Assembly: GCF_014650775.1 (NCBI RefSeq)
Contig: NZ_BMVP01000012.1
Coordinates: 124,001-188,000, forward strand
Source: Streptomyces cirratus
GTDB lineage: Bacteria; Actinomycetota; Actinomycetes; Streptomycetales; Streptomycetaceae
Direction: 5' to 3'
Length of the DNA: 64,000 nt
Of this stretch, positions 25,785-35,271 are shown in pieces. The notes under the pieces were generated by a model. It was given only the letters and a program-made list of their open reading frames with translations. It was not told the origin of the DNA and made no database searches. A program made the position numbers and the translations under genes. Within the stretch, counting starts at the first letter, position 1. Every line of letters starts with the position of its first letter.

Positions 25785-27302
25785 TCACTCGACCTTCGCC
25801 CAGTCGAGGGTGCGTTCCACCGCCTTCTTCCAGCCCGCGTACCCTTCTTGGCGCTGGTCCTCCGACCACTGGGGCTCCCAGCGCTTGGACTCCTGCCAGT
25901 GCGTGCGCAGTTCGTCCGTGTCGCCCCAGAAGCCGGTGGCCAGACCGGCCGCGTAGGCGGCGCCGAGGGCGGTCGTCTCGGCGACGACCGGGCGGCTGAC
26001 GGGGACGCCGAGGACGTCGGCCTGGATCTGCATGCACAGGTCGTTGGCGGTGACGCCGCCGTCGACCTTGAGCACGTCGAGGTGGACGCCGGAGTCCTGT
26101 TCCATGGCCTCGACCACGTCGCGGCTCTGGTAGCAGATGGCTTCGAGGGTGGCCCGGGCCAGGTGGCCGTTGTCGTTGTACCGGGCCAGGCCGACGATCG
26201 CGCCGCGGGCGTCGGAGCGCCAGTACGGGGCGAACAGGCCCGAGAAGGCCGGTACGAAGTACATACCGCCGTTGTCCTCGACGGTGCGGGCCAGCCGCTC
26301 GCTCTCGGCGGCATCCTTGATGATCTTCATTTGGTCGCGCAGCCACTGCACGGCGGAGCCGGTGACCGCGATGGACCCTTCCAGGGCGTAGATCGCGGGG
26401 CTGTCACCGAACTGGTAGGCCACCGTCGTCAGCAGTCCGTGCTGCGAACGGACCAGCTCTGTACCGGTGTTGAGCACCAGGAAGTTGCCGGTGCCGTAGG
26501 TGTTCTTGGCCTCGCCGGGCGCGTAGCAGACCTGCCCGACGGTCGCCGCCTGCTGGTCGCCGAGGACCCCGGTGATGGGGATCGCGGCGCGCAGCGGGCG
26601 GGAGGTGCGGGTCTGCCCGTAGGCCTCGCGGTGGGAGGAGGGGTTGATCTTGGGCAGCATGGCCCGGGGGACGCCGAAGAAGCCGAGCAGTTCCTCGTCC
26701 CAGTCGAGGGTTTCGAGGTTCATGAGCATCGTGCGGCTGGCGTTGGTGACGTCGGTCGCGTGGATGCCGCCGTCGGGGCCCCCGGTGAGGTTCCACAGGA
26801 CCCAGCAGTCCGTGTTGCCGAAGAGGGCGTTGCCCTGCTCGGCCGCCTCGCGCACGCCGTCGACGTTCTCCAGGATCCACTGGATCTTGCCGCCGGAGAA
26901 GTACGTGGCCGGAGGCAGCCCCGCCTTGCGGCGGATCGTGTCGCCCTGGCCGGACCGGTCCAGGGCCGCGGCGATGGAGTCGGTACGGGTGTCCTGCCAG
27001 ACGATGGCGTTGTAGTACGGGCGGCCGTTGCGGGGGTCCCAGACAACGGTGGTCTCGCGCTGGTTGGTGATGCCGATCGCCGCGAGGTCGGCCGGGGCGA
27101 GGTTCCCGTGCCGCAGGGCGTTCTGGATCACCGAGTTGGTGCGTTCCCAGATCTCCACGGGGTCGTGTTCGACCCATCCCGAGCGCGGGAGGATCTGGGC
27201 GTGTTCCAGTTGGTGCTTCGCCACTTCGTTACCGGCGTGGTCGAAGATCATGAAACGGGTGCTGGTGGTTCCCTGGTCCACCGCGCCGACGAAGTCCGCC
27301 AT
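25785..27302 (-). CDS. glpK: Glycerol kinase
   Basis: 505 residues, the usual GlpK length. N-terminal VDQGTTSTRFMIFD (phosphate 1), SGWVEHDP, and GSIAVTGSAVQW plus ALGAAYAAGLA near the end are typical FGGY kinase motifs. It makes sn-glycerol 3-phosphate from glycerol and ATP. It lies 53 bases downstream of the aquaglyceroporin gene in the same operon. No gylR-type regulator or glpD is next to it in the window. Confidence 0.95.
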   Translation of the reverse strand: MADFVGAVDQGTTSTRFMIFDHAGNEVAKHQLEHAQILPRSGWVEHDPVEIWERTNSVIQNALRHGNLAPADLAAIGITNQRETTVVWDPRNGRPYYNAIVWQDTRTDSIAAALDRSGQGDTIRRKAGLPPATYFSGGKIQWILENVDGVREAAEQGNALFGNTDCWVLWNLTGGPDGGIHATDVTNASRTMLMNLETLDWDEELLGFFGVPRAMLPKINPSSHREAYGQTRTSRPLRAAIPITGVLGDQQAATVGQVCYAPGEAKNTYGTGNFLVLNTGTELVRSQHGLLTTVAYQFGDSPAIYALEGSIAVTGSAVQWLRDQMKIIKDAAESERLARTVEDNGGMYFVPAFSGLFAPYWRSDARGAIVGLARYNDNGHLARATLEAICYQSRDVVEAMEQDSGVHLDVLKVDGGVTANDLCMQIQADVLGVPVSRPVVAETTALGAAYAAGLATGFWGDTDELRTHWQESKRWEPQWSEDQRQEGYAGWKKAVERTLDWAKVE

Positions 27303-27355
27303 GGGGTGCCGCCTCTCCTGTGGGATGGCCTGCTCGCTGCCTCAGGCAGCCGTGG

Positions 27356-28207
27356 TCACGCCTCCGGTCCTTCCGGGGCCGGCACGCGTCCGGGCGGCTC
27401 CGGCTCGGCGGTCGGCAGGAACCGGCCGATGAAGAACTTGTACAGGCCCGCTCCGACGAGACCGCCGATCAGCGGCCCGACGATCGGCACCCAGAAGTAG
27501 AAGTGGCCGTACTGATCTCGCCACGCTCCGCCGTAGCCCGTGATGAAGCTGGCCAGTCGGGGGCCGAAGTCGCGGGCCGGGTTGATCGCGTAACCCGCGT
27601 CGGTGCCCCAGGCCATACCGATCGCCACGACGACCAGGCCGATGATGAACGGGGCCAGATTGGCTCCGGGAGGCGTGTTGAGGAGGTCGGTGATGGCCAG
27701 GATCAGCAGCAGCAGGATCGCCGTGCCGATGATCTGGTCGCGCAGCGCTCCCCACTCGGTCACCGGCAGGTTGGGGTTCCCGTTGGCCGGGAGGGTGGAG
27801 AAGACGCCCTGCGTCTTGGTGTGCGTGGGGTCGATCGTCGACAGGGCCTCGCAGTAGTTCCAGCGCACCAGCAGGGCTGCCACGAAGGCGCCCGCCGTCT
27901 GCGCCAGCGCGTAGGGGGCGACCTTGCTCCACGGGAAACCCTTGAACGCGGCGAGGGCCACCGTCACGGCGGGGTTGAGGTGCGCGCCGCTGAGCCGTGC
28001 CGCGACGTAGACACCCATGGTGACGCCCAGGCCCCACGCCCAGGCGATGCTGTCGTGGTTGCCGAGGCCGCCGGGGGGATCGGTGAGACCTCCGCCCGCC
28101 ACCACCTGGGCCACCACGCCGACCCCGAAAAGGATCAGGATCATGGTGCCCGCGAATTCGGCCGACAGTTCGCCGATCAAACCTGATTTCTTCAACCGCT
28201 CAGCCAT
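27356..28207 (-). CDS. glpF: Glycerol uptake facilitator (MIP family aquaglyceroporin)
   Basis: 283 residues with six membrane helices and the two half-helix NPA motifs, HLNPAVTVAL and INPARDFGPRL; the Asp after the second NPAR is the glycerol-facilitator signature. It lets glycerol diffuse in to be trapped by the adjacent kinase. The C-terminal tail is Pro/Glu-rich and longer than in E. coli GlpF. Confidence 0.93.
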   Translation of the reverse strand: MAERLKKSGLIGELSAEFAGTMILILFGVGVVAQVVAGGGLTDPPGGLGNHDSIAWAWGLGVTMGVYVAARLSGAHLNPAVTVALAAFKGFPWSKVAPYALAQTAGAFVAALLVRWNYCEALSTIDPTHTKTQGVFSTLPANGNPNLPVTEWGALRDQIIGTAILLLLILAITDLLNTPPGANLAPFIIGLVVVAIGMAWGTDAGYAINPARDFGPRLASFITGYGGAWRDQYGHFYFWVPIVGPLIGGLVGAGLYKFFIGRFLPTAEPEPPGRVPAPEGPEA

Positions 28208-28361
28208 CGAAGCCCGCTTCCCGCCGGCCCAGGACCGGCCGTGGACTGCCCGGGTCCCTCCCGCTTCTCACGATAGGACGATCACCGGTGAACCGCACGA
28301 CGTCGCTGCGGGGGCGGGCGCCACGCGGCGCCCGGCCGGGTCCCGGTCGGGCCGCCGCGGG

Positions 28362-28778
28362 TCAGCCGATGCTCCACGACCAGGTGTGGTCGGCGCTGAC
28401 CAGGCAGACGAGGACGACGAGGTCGGCGACTCCGAGCGCGAAGCCGAGGCGGGCGCGTCCGGGGCGGGTGGTCCCGCGGCGCAGGGCGAGTACGGCCAAG
28501 GCCATCGACGCCGGACCGAGGAGGAGGTTCATGGCGAGGAGGCCGACCAGGCCGAGCAGGAAGGAGGCGACGGCCATTCCGTCGGCGTCGCGGGTGCGGG
28601 GGCGGGTGGCGCCGGTGCCGGTGGCTGTGCCGGTGCCGGTGCCGGTGGCGACGCGGGAGGCGTCCGAGGTGCGGTCCGCGCGCCCGGTGCGTTCGGCGCG
28701 GCTGGGCTGCTCGGCGCGGGGCGGCTGCTCGGCGCGCTCCGTGCGGACGGGGTGGTCGGCGGTACTGCGGGCGCTCAT
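28362..28778 (-). CDS. DUF4190-like small membrane protein
   Basis: 138 residues. The first 65 are polar, Arg/Thr-rich and contain a GT-repeat tract; then GMAVASFLLGLVGLL and two or three further helices match DUF4190-type membrane proteins. It overlaps the upstream small membrane gene by 4 bases (ATGA), so they form a pair. Function unknown. Confidence 0.75.
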   Translation of the reverse strand: MSARSTADHPVRTERAEQPPRAEQPSRAERTGRADRTSDASRVATGTGTGTATGTGATRPRTRDADGMAVASFLLGLVGLLAMNLLLGPASMALAVLALRRGTTRPGRARLGFALGVADLVVLVCLVSADHTWSWSIG

Positions 28779-28957
28779 GACGAACCTTCCTGTCGGTGGT
28801 GGCGGCGGTGGTGGCGGCCGGTCCGCTCGCGGATCGCGAAGACCAGCAGCCAGCAGGCGATCGCGGCAGTCACGGCGAGGGAGACGGGGGCCGCGACGTG
28901 GGCCACGGTCCCCAGGAGGACCCCCATCAGCATCAGGGCCGCTACGAGGAAGAGCAT
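28775..28957 (-). CDS. Short two-helix membrane protein
   Basis: 60 residues from ATG 28957 with a GGAGG site. Two hydrophobic segments (LFLVAALMLMGVLLG and LAVTAAIACWLLVFAI) and a basic, His-rich tail. Coupled to the DUF4190-like gene and divergent from a TetR gene that probably controls it. Confidence 0.72.
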   Translation of the reverse strand: MLFLVAALMLMGVLLGTVAHVAAPVSLAVTAAIACWLLVFAIRERTGRHHRRHHRQEGSS

Positions 28958-28992
28958 CGTGCTCCCTCCGAAGATAGGTGACAGTTGTTCAC

Positions 28993-29006
28993 TGACTACC
29001 CAGTCT
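28993..29006. promoter_or_regulatory. Candidate TetR operator in divergent promoter
   Basis: TGACTACCCAGTCT contains the inverted arms GACT and AGTC around ACCC, midway between the two divergent genes and overlapping a likely -10 region (CTAATA). It fits control by the TetR protein at 29054 (inference). Confidence 0.5.
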
Positions 29007-29053
29007 AATAGCGCCCATGCGGTCCTGTGTGGCGCGGGGGTTAACTTTCCGTC

Positions 29054-29698
29054 ATGAGTCAGACCGCCGGAGCCCGCCAGCTCCAACGCCTCAAGACCCG
29101 CCGGGCCCTGCTCGACGCCGCCCTGGCCCTCCTGGAGGAGCAGAGCCTCGGCAGCCTCGGCCTGCGCGAGGTGGCCCGCGCTGCGGGTGTGGCACCGACC
29201 GCCTTCTACCGGCACTTCCGCGACATCGAGGACCTCGGTATCGCACTGGTCGACGAGGCGCTGGAAAACCTGCACGCCACCGTCCGCTCCACCCTCGCCA
29301 CCTCGGGCGACGCCGAGCAACGGATGTCCACGGCGGTGGAGTTGATGGCCGCCTTGGTGCGCGCCTACCCCGCGCACATCCGCTTCATCGTCCGCGAGCG
29401 GCACGGGGGCGTACGCCGGGTACGGGAGGCGGTGACCGGGCAGCTCGACGCGTTCGCGAGGGAAGTGGCCGAAAATCTGGCGCTGGACCCGCTCGGCGCG
29501 GGCTGGAGCCGGGACGACCTGCTGATGCTGGCCAAGCTCTACGTCGACCACATGGTGATGACGGCCTCCGCGTTCCTGGCCGCCGCCCTGGAGGACAACG
29601 AATGGGACGCGGTCAGCCGCACCGCCCTGCGCCAGCTTCGCCTCATCCACGCCGGCCGGGTCCACTGGACTCCGGCGGGGCCGGCCGCGGGCGCGTGA
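29054..29698 (+). CDS. TetR-family regulator (FabR-like)
   Basis: 214 residues. HTH: LGLREVARAAGVAPTAFYRHFRDIEDLGIALVDE, the form seen in FabR-like TetR proteins that often govern membrane-lipid genes. The C-terminal domain has RFIVRERHGGVRRVREAV. Divergent from the two small membrane-protein genes. Confidence 0.87.
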   Translation: MSQTAGARQLQRLKTRRALLDAALALLEEQSLGSLGLREVARAAGVAPTAFYRHFRDIEDLGIALVDEALENLHATVRSTLATSGDAEQRMSTAVELMAALVRAYPAHIRFIVRERHGGVRRVREAVTGQLDAFAREVAENLALDPLGAGWSRDDLLMLAKLYVDHMVMTASAFLAAALEDNEWDAVSRTALRQLRLIHAGRVHWTPAGPAAGA

Positions 29699-29750
29699 CG
29701 ACGCAGCGGGCCGGGGCTCGTGCGGCCACGGGCCCGCGCGGAGCCGGCCT

Positions 29751-30158
29751 TCACCGGGCCGGGCGCGGTGCGGGCGGCCGGGGTGCCTCGTGGAGGGGCG
29801 GCCCCGGCTGGTCCGGCTGAGGGTGCGCGGAGGCGCCGAGCGGCCGGGCGCCATGGCGTTCGGGGCGGTGTCCGGCCCCGCTGAGGATCTCCTCGCGGGG
29901 CGTGTCCGTCTCCCCGGGCGGCGGCGGGACGATCCGACGCGCGAGGACCCGGCCCACCCAGCGTCGGCCGCAGCGCGGGCAGGGCGCGGCGCCGCGCGGG
30001 GTGTACGGCGAGGCCACCGGTACGCCGTCGCAGGAGAAGTACTCCCACTGGCGGCCTTCCGCGTCGCGCCAGTGCTGTACGTCGTAGTCGGTGCTCCACT
30101 CGTTCCAGCACCCGCCACATGCGAACGCCACGCGTTCGACGGCCAGTTCGGTGATCAT
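29751..30158 (-). CDS. Small zinc-ribbon protein
   Basis: 135 residues from ATG 30158, with a GGAGG site 8 bases upstream. FACGGCWNEWSTDYDVQHW and CPRCGRRWVG provide two CxxC pairs, a zinc ribbon. The last 50 residues are Pro/Arg-rich. Function unknown; the alcohol dehydrogenase gene lies just upstream on the same strand (45-base gap), so they may be co-transcribed. Confidence 0.7.
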   Translation of the reverse strand: MITELAVERVAFACGGCWNEWSTDYDVQHWRDAEGRQWEYFSCDGVPVASPYTPRGAAPCPRCGRRWVGRVLARRIVPPPPGETDTPREEILSGAGHRPERHGARPLGASAHPQPDQPGPPLHEAPRPPAPRPAR

Positions 30159-30202
30159 CGCAGCCACCTCCTTCCGGCACTGGGGCACTCCGGCGGCCCG
30201 GT

Positions 30203-31246
30203 TCAGCCCAGCGTCGCGATGTCGATCACGAAGCGGTAGCGGACGTCGGAGCCGAGGACGCGCTCGTACGCCTCGTTGATCTTCCCGGCCGGGATCGGTT
30301 CGATTTCCGCGCCGAGGCCGTTCCCGGCGCAGAAGTTGAGCATCTCCTGGGTCTCGGGGATGCCGCCGATGTTCGAGCCGGCGAAGGAACGGCGTTTCGA
30401 CGCGAGGGTGAACGCGTGGACGCTCAGCGGTTCCGGCGGTGCGCCGACGTTGACCATGGCCCCGTCGAGGGCGAGGAGCGAGAGGTGGGCGTCGAGGTCC
30501 AGTTGGGCGCTCACCGTGTTCAGGATGAGGTCGAAGCGGCCCGCGAGGTGTTCGAAGGTGCCGGGGTCGCTGGTGGCGTAGTAGTCGACGGCGCCCAGGC
30601 GCAGTCCGTCGGCCTGCTTCTTGAGGGACTGGGACAGGACGGTGACCTCGGCGCCCATGGCGGCGGCGAGCTTGACGCCCATGTGACCGAGCCCGCCGAG
30701 GCCGACGACGGCCACCTTCTTGCCCTGGCCGGCGCCCCAGCGCTTGAGCGGCGAGTAGGTGGTGATGCCCGCGCACATGAGGGGGGCGGCCTCGTCGAGG
30801 TCGAGTCCCTCGGGGACGGAGAGGACGAAGTCCTCGGTGACCACGATGTGGGTGGAGTAGCCGCCGTTGGTGCTGGTGCCGTCCCGGTCGGTCGAGCCGT
30901 AGGTGAAGACCGTCCCGTTCAGGCAGTACTGCTCCTCCCCCGAGCGGCACGGCGCGCACTCGCGGCAGGAGTCGACCATGCAGCCGACGCCGACCCGGTC
31001 CCCGACGGCGTGGCGGGTGACCTCCGGGCCGACCTCGGCCACGACCCCGGCGATCTCGTGGCCGGGGGCGACGGGATAGGTCACCGGGCCCCACTCGCCG
31101 CGCACGTGGTGGATGTCGGAGTGGCAGATGCCGCAGTACTTGATGTCGATCAGGACGTCACGCGGCCCGACCTCGCGCCGTTCGACGGTGGCCGGGGCGA
31201 GCGGTTCGTTCCCGGAGGTGGCGGCGTACGCGTCGGCGGTGCTCAT
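30203..31246 (-). CDS. Zinc-dependent alcohol dehydrogenase (NAD(P)-dependent, YahK/CAD-like)
   Basis: 347 residues. CGICHSDIHH holds the catalytic zinc Cys, GHEIAGVV the following His-Glu, four cysteines in CRECAPCRSGEEQYC bind the structural zinc, and GLGGLGHMGVK is the nucleotide-binding loop. It reduces aldehydes or oxidises alcohols; the YahK/cinnamyl branch usually prefers NADP and aromatic or medium-chain aldehydes. Confidence 0.9.
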   Translation of the reverse strand: MSTADAYAATSGNEPLAPATVERREVGPRDVLIDIKYCGICHSDIHHVRGEWGPVTYPVAPGHEIAGVVAEVGPEVTRHAVGDRVGVGCMVDSCRECAPCRSGEEQYCLNGTVFTYGSTDRDGTSTNGGYSTHIVVTEDFVLSVPEGLDLDEAAPLMCAGITTYSPLKRWGAGQGKKVAVVGLGGLGHMGVKLAAAMGAEVTVLSQSLKKQADGLRLGAVDYYATSDPGTFEHLAGRFDLILNTVSAQLDLDAHLSLLALDGAMVNVGAPPEPLSVHAFTLASKRRSFAGSNIGGIPETQEMLNFCAGNGLGAEIEPIPAGKINEAYERVLGSDVRYRFVIDIATLG

Positions 31247-31428
31247 GTCCTACCTCCAGTGACTGGGTCGGCCGGAGAGCGGGCGCGGCCCGACGGGCAG
31301 TGGGGCCGCGCCCGCCGCCGGGGCCGTCCGGGCCGGGGCTCGGCTTTTACGCTACTTCCATGCTGCCGCGCACGCTGGCCCGGCGGCAGCCCCCGCAGGT
31401 CACGGCCCCGACCGCGACCGCCCCGGCC

Positions 31429-32406
31429 TCACAGGAGCCGTTGCGGGAGGGAGCCGGGCGCGACCGTGTGGGAGCGTACGGTGCCCCCCGGGGCCAGGTA
31501 CTCGACCTCCCCCATCGGGTCGGCGGTGACCTCGCCGACCACTGCGGCCTGCCTGCCGTAGGGGTGGGCGCGCAGCGCCGCGAGGACCGGGCCGGTGCGC
31601 TCCGGCGGGACGAACAGGCACAGGCATCCGGCGCAGGCGGCGTCCAGCGGGGCCAGCCCCCGGGCGTCGAGGGCGACGCGCGCCTCGTACCGCACGGGCA
31701 GGGCGGCCTCTTCCACCCGCAGGGTCAGGCCGCGCCCGGCGGCGGTCCGGCGCAGCACCTCCGCCAGGCCGCCCGCGGTGACGGCCCGGGCGTGGTGGAC
31801 GCCGGGCCGCGCCGCCCGGAGCAGGTCGGCCAGGGGCGCGCAGTCGCTCGGCACGTGGTGCTCGTAGCCGAGGCCGTCGCGCAGCGAGACGAGGTGCGCG
31901 GCGTGGCTGCCCAGCGGTCCGGTCACCAGGATGCGGTCGCCGGCCCGGATGAGGCCCGCGCCCAGGGGCGGGCCGCCGAGGACGCCGAACGCGGTGGCGG
32001 TGACGAAGACCCGGTCGGCCTCGCCGGCGCGGACGACCTGGGTGTCGACGGCGGCGATGGCGACCCCGGCCTCGGTGGCCGCGCCGCGTACGGAGGCGGT
32101 CAGGCGGCGGACGAGGTCCATGGACAGCCCGGCCTCCAGCACGAGGGCGAGCGCGATGTGCCGGGGTTCGGCTCCGGTGGCGGCCAGTTCGTTGACGGCG
32201 CCGCACACCGCGACGCGGCCGATGTCGCCGTTGCCGAAGAACGGCGGATCGACCACGTACGTCCGGGTCACGGTCCGCAAGGCCGGCCCGGGGACCGCTG
32301 GGCCCGCGGGGCCCGGTGCGAGGGCCTCCGCGACCAGCGCCGGCGTGTGCGGGCCGAACCCGGCCTGGGCCGTGTCCCAGTCGTGTGTGTACGTCACGAA
32401 AGCCAT
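31429..32406 (-). CDS. HypE-like AIR-synthase-family protein lacking the C-terminal cysteine
   Basis: 325 residues. FGNGDIGRVAVCGAVNELAATGA and AGVAIAAVDTQVV match HypE, which dehydrates a C-terminal thiocarboxamide to cyanide for NiFe-hydrogenase maturation. HypE proteins end in PRIC; this one ends PQRLL, so the substrate cysteine is missing. No other hyp or hydrogenase gene is in the window. It may be repurposed or act on another carrier. Confidence 0.75.
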   Translation of the reverse strand: MAFVTYTHDWDTAQAGFGPHTPALVAEALAPGPAGPAVPGPALRTVTRTYVVDPPFFGNGDIGRVAVCGAVNELAATGAEPRHIALALVLEAGLSMDLVRRLTASVRGAATEAGVAIAAVDTQVVRAGEADRVFVTATAFGVLGGPPLGAGLIRAGDRILVTGPLGSHAAHLVSLRDGLGYEHHVPSDCAPLADLLRAARPGVHHARAVTAGGLAEVLRRTAAGRGLTLRVEEAALPVRYEARVALDARGLAPLDAACAGCLCLFVPPERTGPVLAALRAHPYGRQAAVVGEVTADPMGEVEYLAPGGTVRSHTVAPGSLPQRLL

Positions 32407-32496
32407 CCCCCGATGCCCGCGAGCCCTGATGGCCCCATCATCCGCCGCGGGAGGCGTGCGGCATACCCGTGTCGGGGGCCGGCTGCCGATGAGGGG

Positions 32497-33921
32497 TCAG
32501 TAGGGGCGCTCGGAGCGGCGGTCGTAGCCGCGCAGCAGGAAGACGGCGAGCGCGGTGGCCAGGGCGGGCAGGACGGCGAAGCCGGCCAGCATGCCGAGTT
32601 CGGTGGTGGTCGTCTGCACGGCGGCGCGGCCGGTGCCCGAGGAGACGTAGCCGGAGAGCTGGAGGACCAGGCCGTAGAGGAGGGGGCCGACGGCGACGCC
32701 CAGGCCCTCGCCGGTACTGAACAGGCCGGACCGTACACCCGCCTGGCGGTGTGTCGGACCCCCGGAATCCTGGGCGATGCAGTCCGGCAGCATGGCGTAG
32801 AGGAAGAGGAGCTGTCCCGCGTGGCCGGTGCCGGCCAGGGCCATGGTGAGGAGCACGGCCCCTTCGGGCAGGGCCGGGGCGGCGAGGAAGAGCAGGCAGC
32901 CGGTGGCGAAGAGCGCCGAGGCGAGCGAGTATCCGCGGCGGCCGCGCAGCCGCGACCAGAGGGGCATGGTCAGCAGGTTGGGCGCGACGAACGCGGCGAC
33001 CAGGGCGCCGACGCCGGTGGATCCGTGCAGGACGTGCCCGGCGAAGTAGGGGGCGCCCGCGAGCAGTACGCCGGTGGCGACGGACTGGACGACCACGCAC
33101 CGCAGCAGGGCCGTGAAGGCCGGGTTGCCGCGCGCCGCGGCGAAGCGGCGGCGCAGGCCCGGCTCGCTCTCGCGGGGCAACGGGGCTGCGTCCGGGCCTG
33201 CGCCGCGAGCGCTCTCCGCACCCGGCCGGCCTGCGGCGCGGGTGCCGCGAGCGCCCGTGCCGGCGAAGACGCAGAGGGTGCCGAGCGCGATGACCGCGCC
33301 GCCGAACACCCCGACCCAGCGGTGGCCCGCGAGACCGCCGCCACCGGCCTCCACGAGTGCGGGGCCGGCGGCGCCGGTGACCAGGGCGGCGACCCCGATG
33401 ACGGCGACCCGGCCGCCGGCCAGCCGCATGCGCTCCCGATGCACGTCGGTGAGCTCGGCGGGCATGGCGACGTACGGGACCAGGAAGAAGGCGAACGCGG
33501 TCGCCGTCAGCAGGTAGCCGGCCGCGGTGAACCAGGCGCCGGCGGTGCCCGCGAGCGGGCCCGCGAAGGTGAGCGCGAAGGCCAGGGCCATCACGAGGCC
33601 CCCGGCGAGCACATAGGGGCGGCGGGAACCCCAGCGGGTACGGGTGCGGTCGCTGGCCCGGCCGACGAGCGGGTTGAGGAAGGCGTCCCAGGCCTTGGGG
33701 ACGAAGACGACCGCGCCGGCCAGGCCCGCGCCCACGCCCAGGGTGTCCGTGAGGTAAGGGAGCAGGAGCAGCCCCGGGAGGGTGGTGAACGTCCCGGTGA
33801 CCAGTGATCCCGACGCGTACCCGAACCTGAGCCGGGCGGACAGGCCGACGGCGGACGCGGCGGGTACGGCCGGCGCGGGCGGCGGCGCGACCCGGGTGCG
33901 CTCGGACCCTGTGGTGGCCAT
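32497..33921 (-). CDS. MFS transporter (GPH/MelB-like branch)
   Basis: 474 residues from ATG 33921 (the frame runs to 33969). Twelve helices; RLRFGYASGSLVTG, LPYLTDTLGVGAG, PLVGRASDRTRTRWGSRRPYVLAGG and LPYVAMPAELT are the hallmarks of the sugar:cation GPH family, which is also used as drug exporter in gene clusters. Gene-cluster edge position suggests export of the product, but import is equally possible. Confidence 0.85.
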   Translation of the reverse strand: MATTGSERTRVAPPPAPAVPAASAVGLSARLRFGYASGSLVTGTFTTLPGLLLLPYLTDTLGVGAGLAGAVVFVPKAWDAFLNPLVGRASDRTRTRWGSRRPYVLAGGLVMALAFALTFAGPLAGTAGAWFTAAGYLLTATAFAFFLVPYVAMPAELTDVHRERMRLAGGRVAVIGVAALVTGAAGPALVEAGGGGLAGHRWVGVFGGAVIALGTLCVFAGTGARGTRAAGRPGAESARGAGPDAAPLPRESEPGLRRRFAAARGNPAFTALLRCVVVQSVATGVLLAGAPYFAGHVLHGSTGVGALVAAFVAPNLLTMPLWSRLRGRRGYSLASALFATGCLLFLAAPALPEGAVLLTMALAGTGHAGQLLFLYAMLPDCIAQDSGGPTHRQAGVRSGLFSTGEGLGVAVGPLLYGLVLQLSGYVSSGTGRAAVQTTTTELGMLAGFAVLPALATALAVFLLRGYDRRSERPY

Positions 33922-34171
33922 CGGGGGTTTCCTTCCGACGCGTGGGGCTGGGCTACGGCCCCGCCCCACGGGCTGGGGGGGTTCCTCGGGGGCGGGGCTC
34001 GGAACAGAGTGCGCTTCCCGTCATGGGCCCCGCTAAAGCCGGAACGCGCCGGGCGGGGCACGAGGTCCTGCCCCGGGCATGAGTTCCTGCCATGCACCTT
34101 GCTGCCACCGTGACCGCCTGGCTCCCCGTTCGACCGGCGCTCCAGCATGGCTCCAGAGAATGGAGAGGGAC

Positions 34172-35266
34172 ATGACAGTCGACAACGGCACGGCCTCGCC
34201 CCGCACCCTCGATGCCCGCGCCATCGACGGGACCGTCATGGACGGAACCGTCATCGGCGCGGCGGTCATGGACGGGACGGTCATGGACGGGACGATCACC
34301 GGCGGGCGGGGGCTCGCGGGTACCCGGCACCTGATCCACCGTCCGCCCTCGCGCGCCCACTACGCCCTCGACGTCCCCAGCCTGGGCGAGGAGAACTTCA
34401 CCCTGGTCGGAACCACTCCCGTCGCCCATCCGCTCTTCAACGACGGCCCCGCCCACTTCCACGACATGCAGATCGCGACGGAGACGATGGGCGAGATCGG
34501 CGCGTTCGTCGGACAGCGCTACTACGGCGTGCCCGAGGACCGGCCCGGCCTCTTCTACCGGTTCACCCTCAACCTCACGGACCTCGCCGCCTGGCGCTCC
34601 ACGGGCCCGGGCGCCGGCCCGCTGCCGATGGCGACCCGGATCAGGGCGAGGCCCTCCAACGTGGTCGCCGAAGTGCCGCGCGGGCTCGACTTCCACATCG
34701 AGGTCTCCCTCGGTGACCGGCCCTGCGCCACCGGGGCGGCCGGCCTCGTGTTCCTGATGCCGAGGCTCTACCGGCGCCACGTCGAGCACTCCCGGCAGGC
34801 CCTGCGGGCCGCGCCCGAGCTCGACGACGCCCCGGACGGCCCGCTGCGTCCGGCCGGCGCCCGCGACGTGGGCCGCTACGCCACCGAGAACGTCGTCGTC
34901 AGTGAACCGGCCGACGCCTCGCGCGGGCGGATCAGCACCTGGCTGCTCGCTGCCGGGGTGAGTCCCGTCTTCGCCGGTGAGGACGGCCGGCTGTCCGGTC
35001 TGCACGTACTGGAGGCGCTGCGCCAGGCGTCACTGCTGGCCGCGGGGCGCGCGCACGGCCTGGACGCACGCCGGAGCGCGCTCGGCGCCTTGCAGGTGCA
35101 CTTCCGCGGGCAGGCGGAGCACGACATGCCGCTGCGCTGCGTGGCGGTGGCCGGGCCGCTCGGGCAGGGCGCCGACGGCCGGCCGGCCGTGCCGGTCACG
35201 CTGACCCTCACCCAGCGGCGCCGTGCGGTGGCCGAGGCGCGCACCTCCGTGGTGCAGGACTACTGA
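34172..35266 (+). CDS. AfsA-like gamma-butyrolactone biosynthesis protein
   Basis: 364 residues from ATG 34172 with GGAGAGGGA upstream. Two hotdog domains (about 55-190 and 225-360) with HRPPSRAHYALDVP, HPLFNDGPAHFHDMQ and the later GLHVLEALRQASLLA match AfsA/ScbA, which join a beta-ketoacyl-ACP and dihydroxyacetone phosphate on the way to A-factor-type signals. The N-terminus carries a repetitive DGTVM tract not seen in AfsA. It stands at the head of a regulatory operon with SARP and LuxR genes, implying autoregulator control of the cluster. Confidence 0.85.
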   Translation: MTVDNGTASPRTLDARAIDGTVMDGTVIGAAVMDGTVMDGTITGGRGLAGTRHLIHRPPSRAHYALDVPSLGEENFTLVGTTPVAHPLFNDGPAHFHDMQIATETMGEIGAFVGQRYYGVPEDRPGLFYRFTLNLTDLAAWRSTGPGAGPLPMATRIRARPSNVVAEVPRGLDFHIEVSLGDRPCATGAAGLVFLMPRLYRRHVEHSRQALRAAPELDDAPDGPLRPAGARDVGRYATENVVVSEPADASRGRISTWLLAAGVSPVFAGEDGRLSGLHVLEALRQASLLAAGRAHGLDARRSALGALQVHFRGQAEHDMPLRCVAVAGPLGQGADGRPAVPVTLTLTQRRRAVAEARTSVVQDY

Positions 35267-35271
35267 CCGGC

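Noticed and set aside
31300..33807. Long plus-strand frame over the HypE-like and MFS genes
   Set aside because: Its translation is Gly/Arg/Gln-rich without any motif; the minus-strand genes explain the region.
34085..34107. CTGCCAT/CTGCCAC near the AfsA-like start as SARP heptads
   Set aside because: Spacing does not fit the 11-base period and the match is partial.
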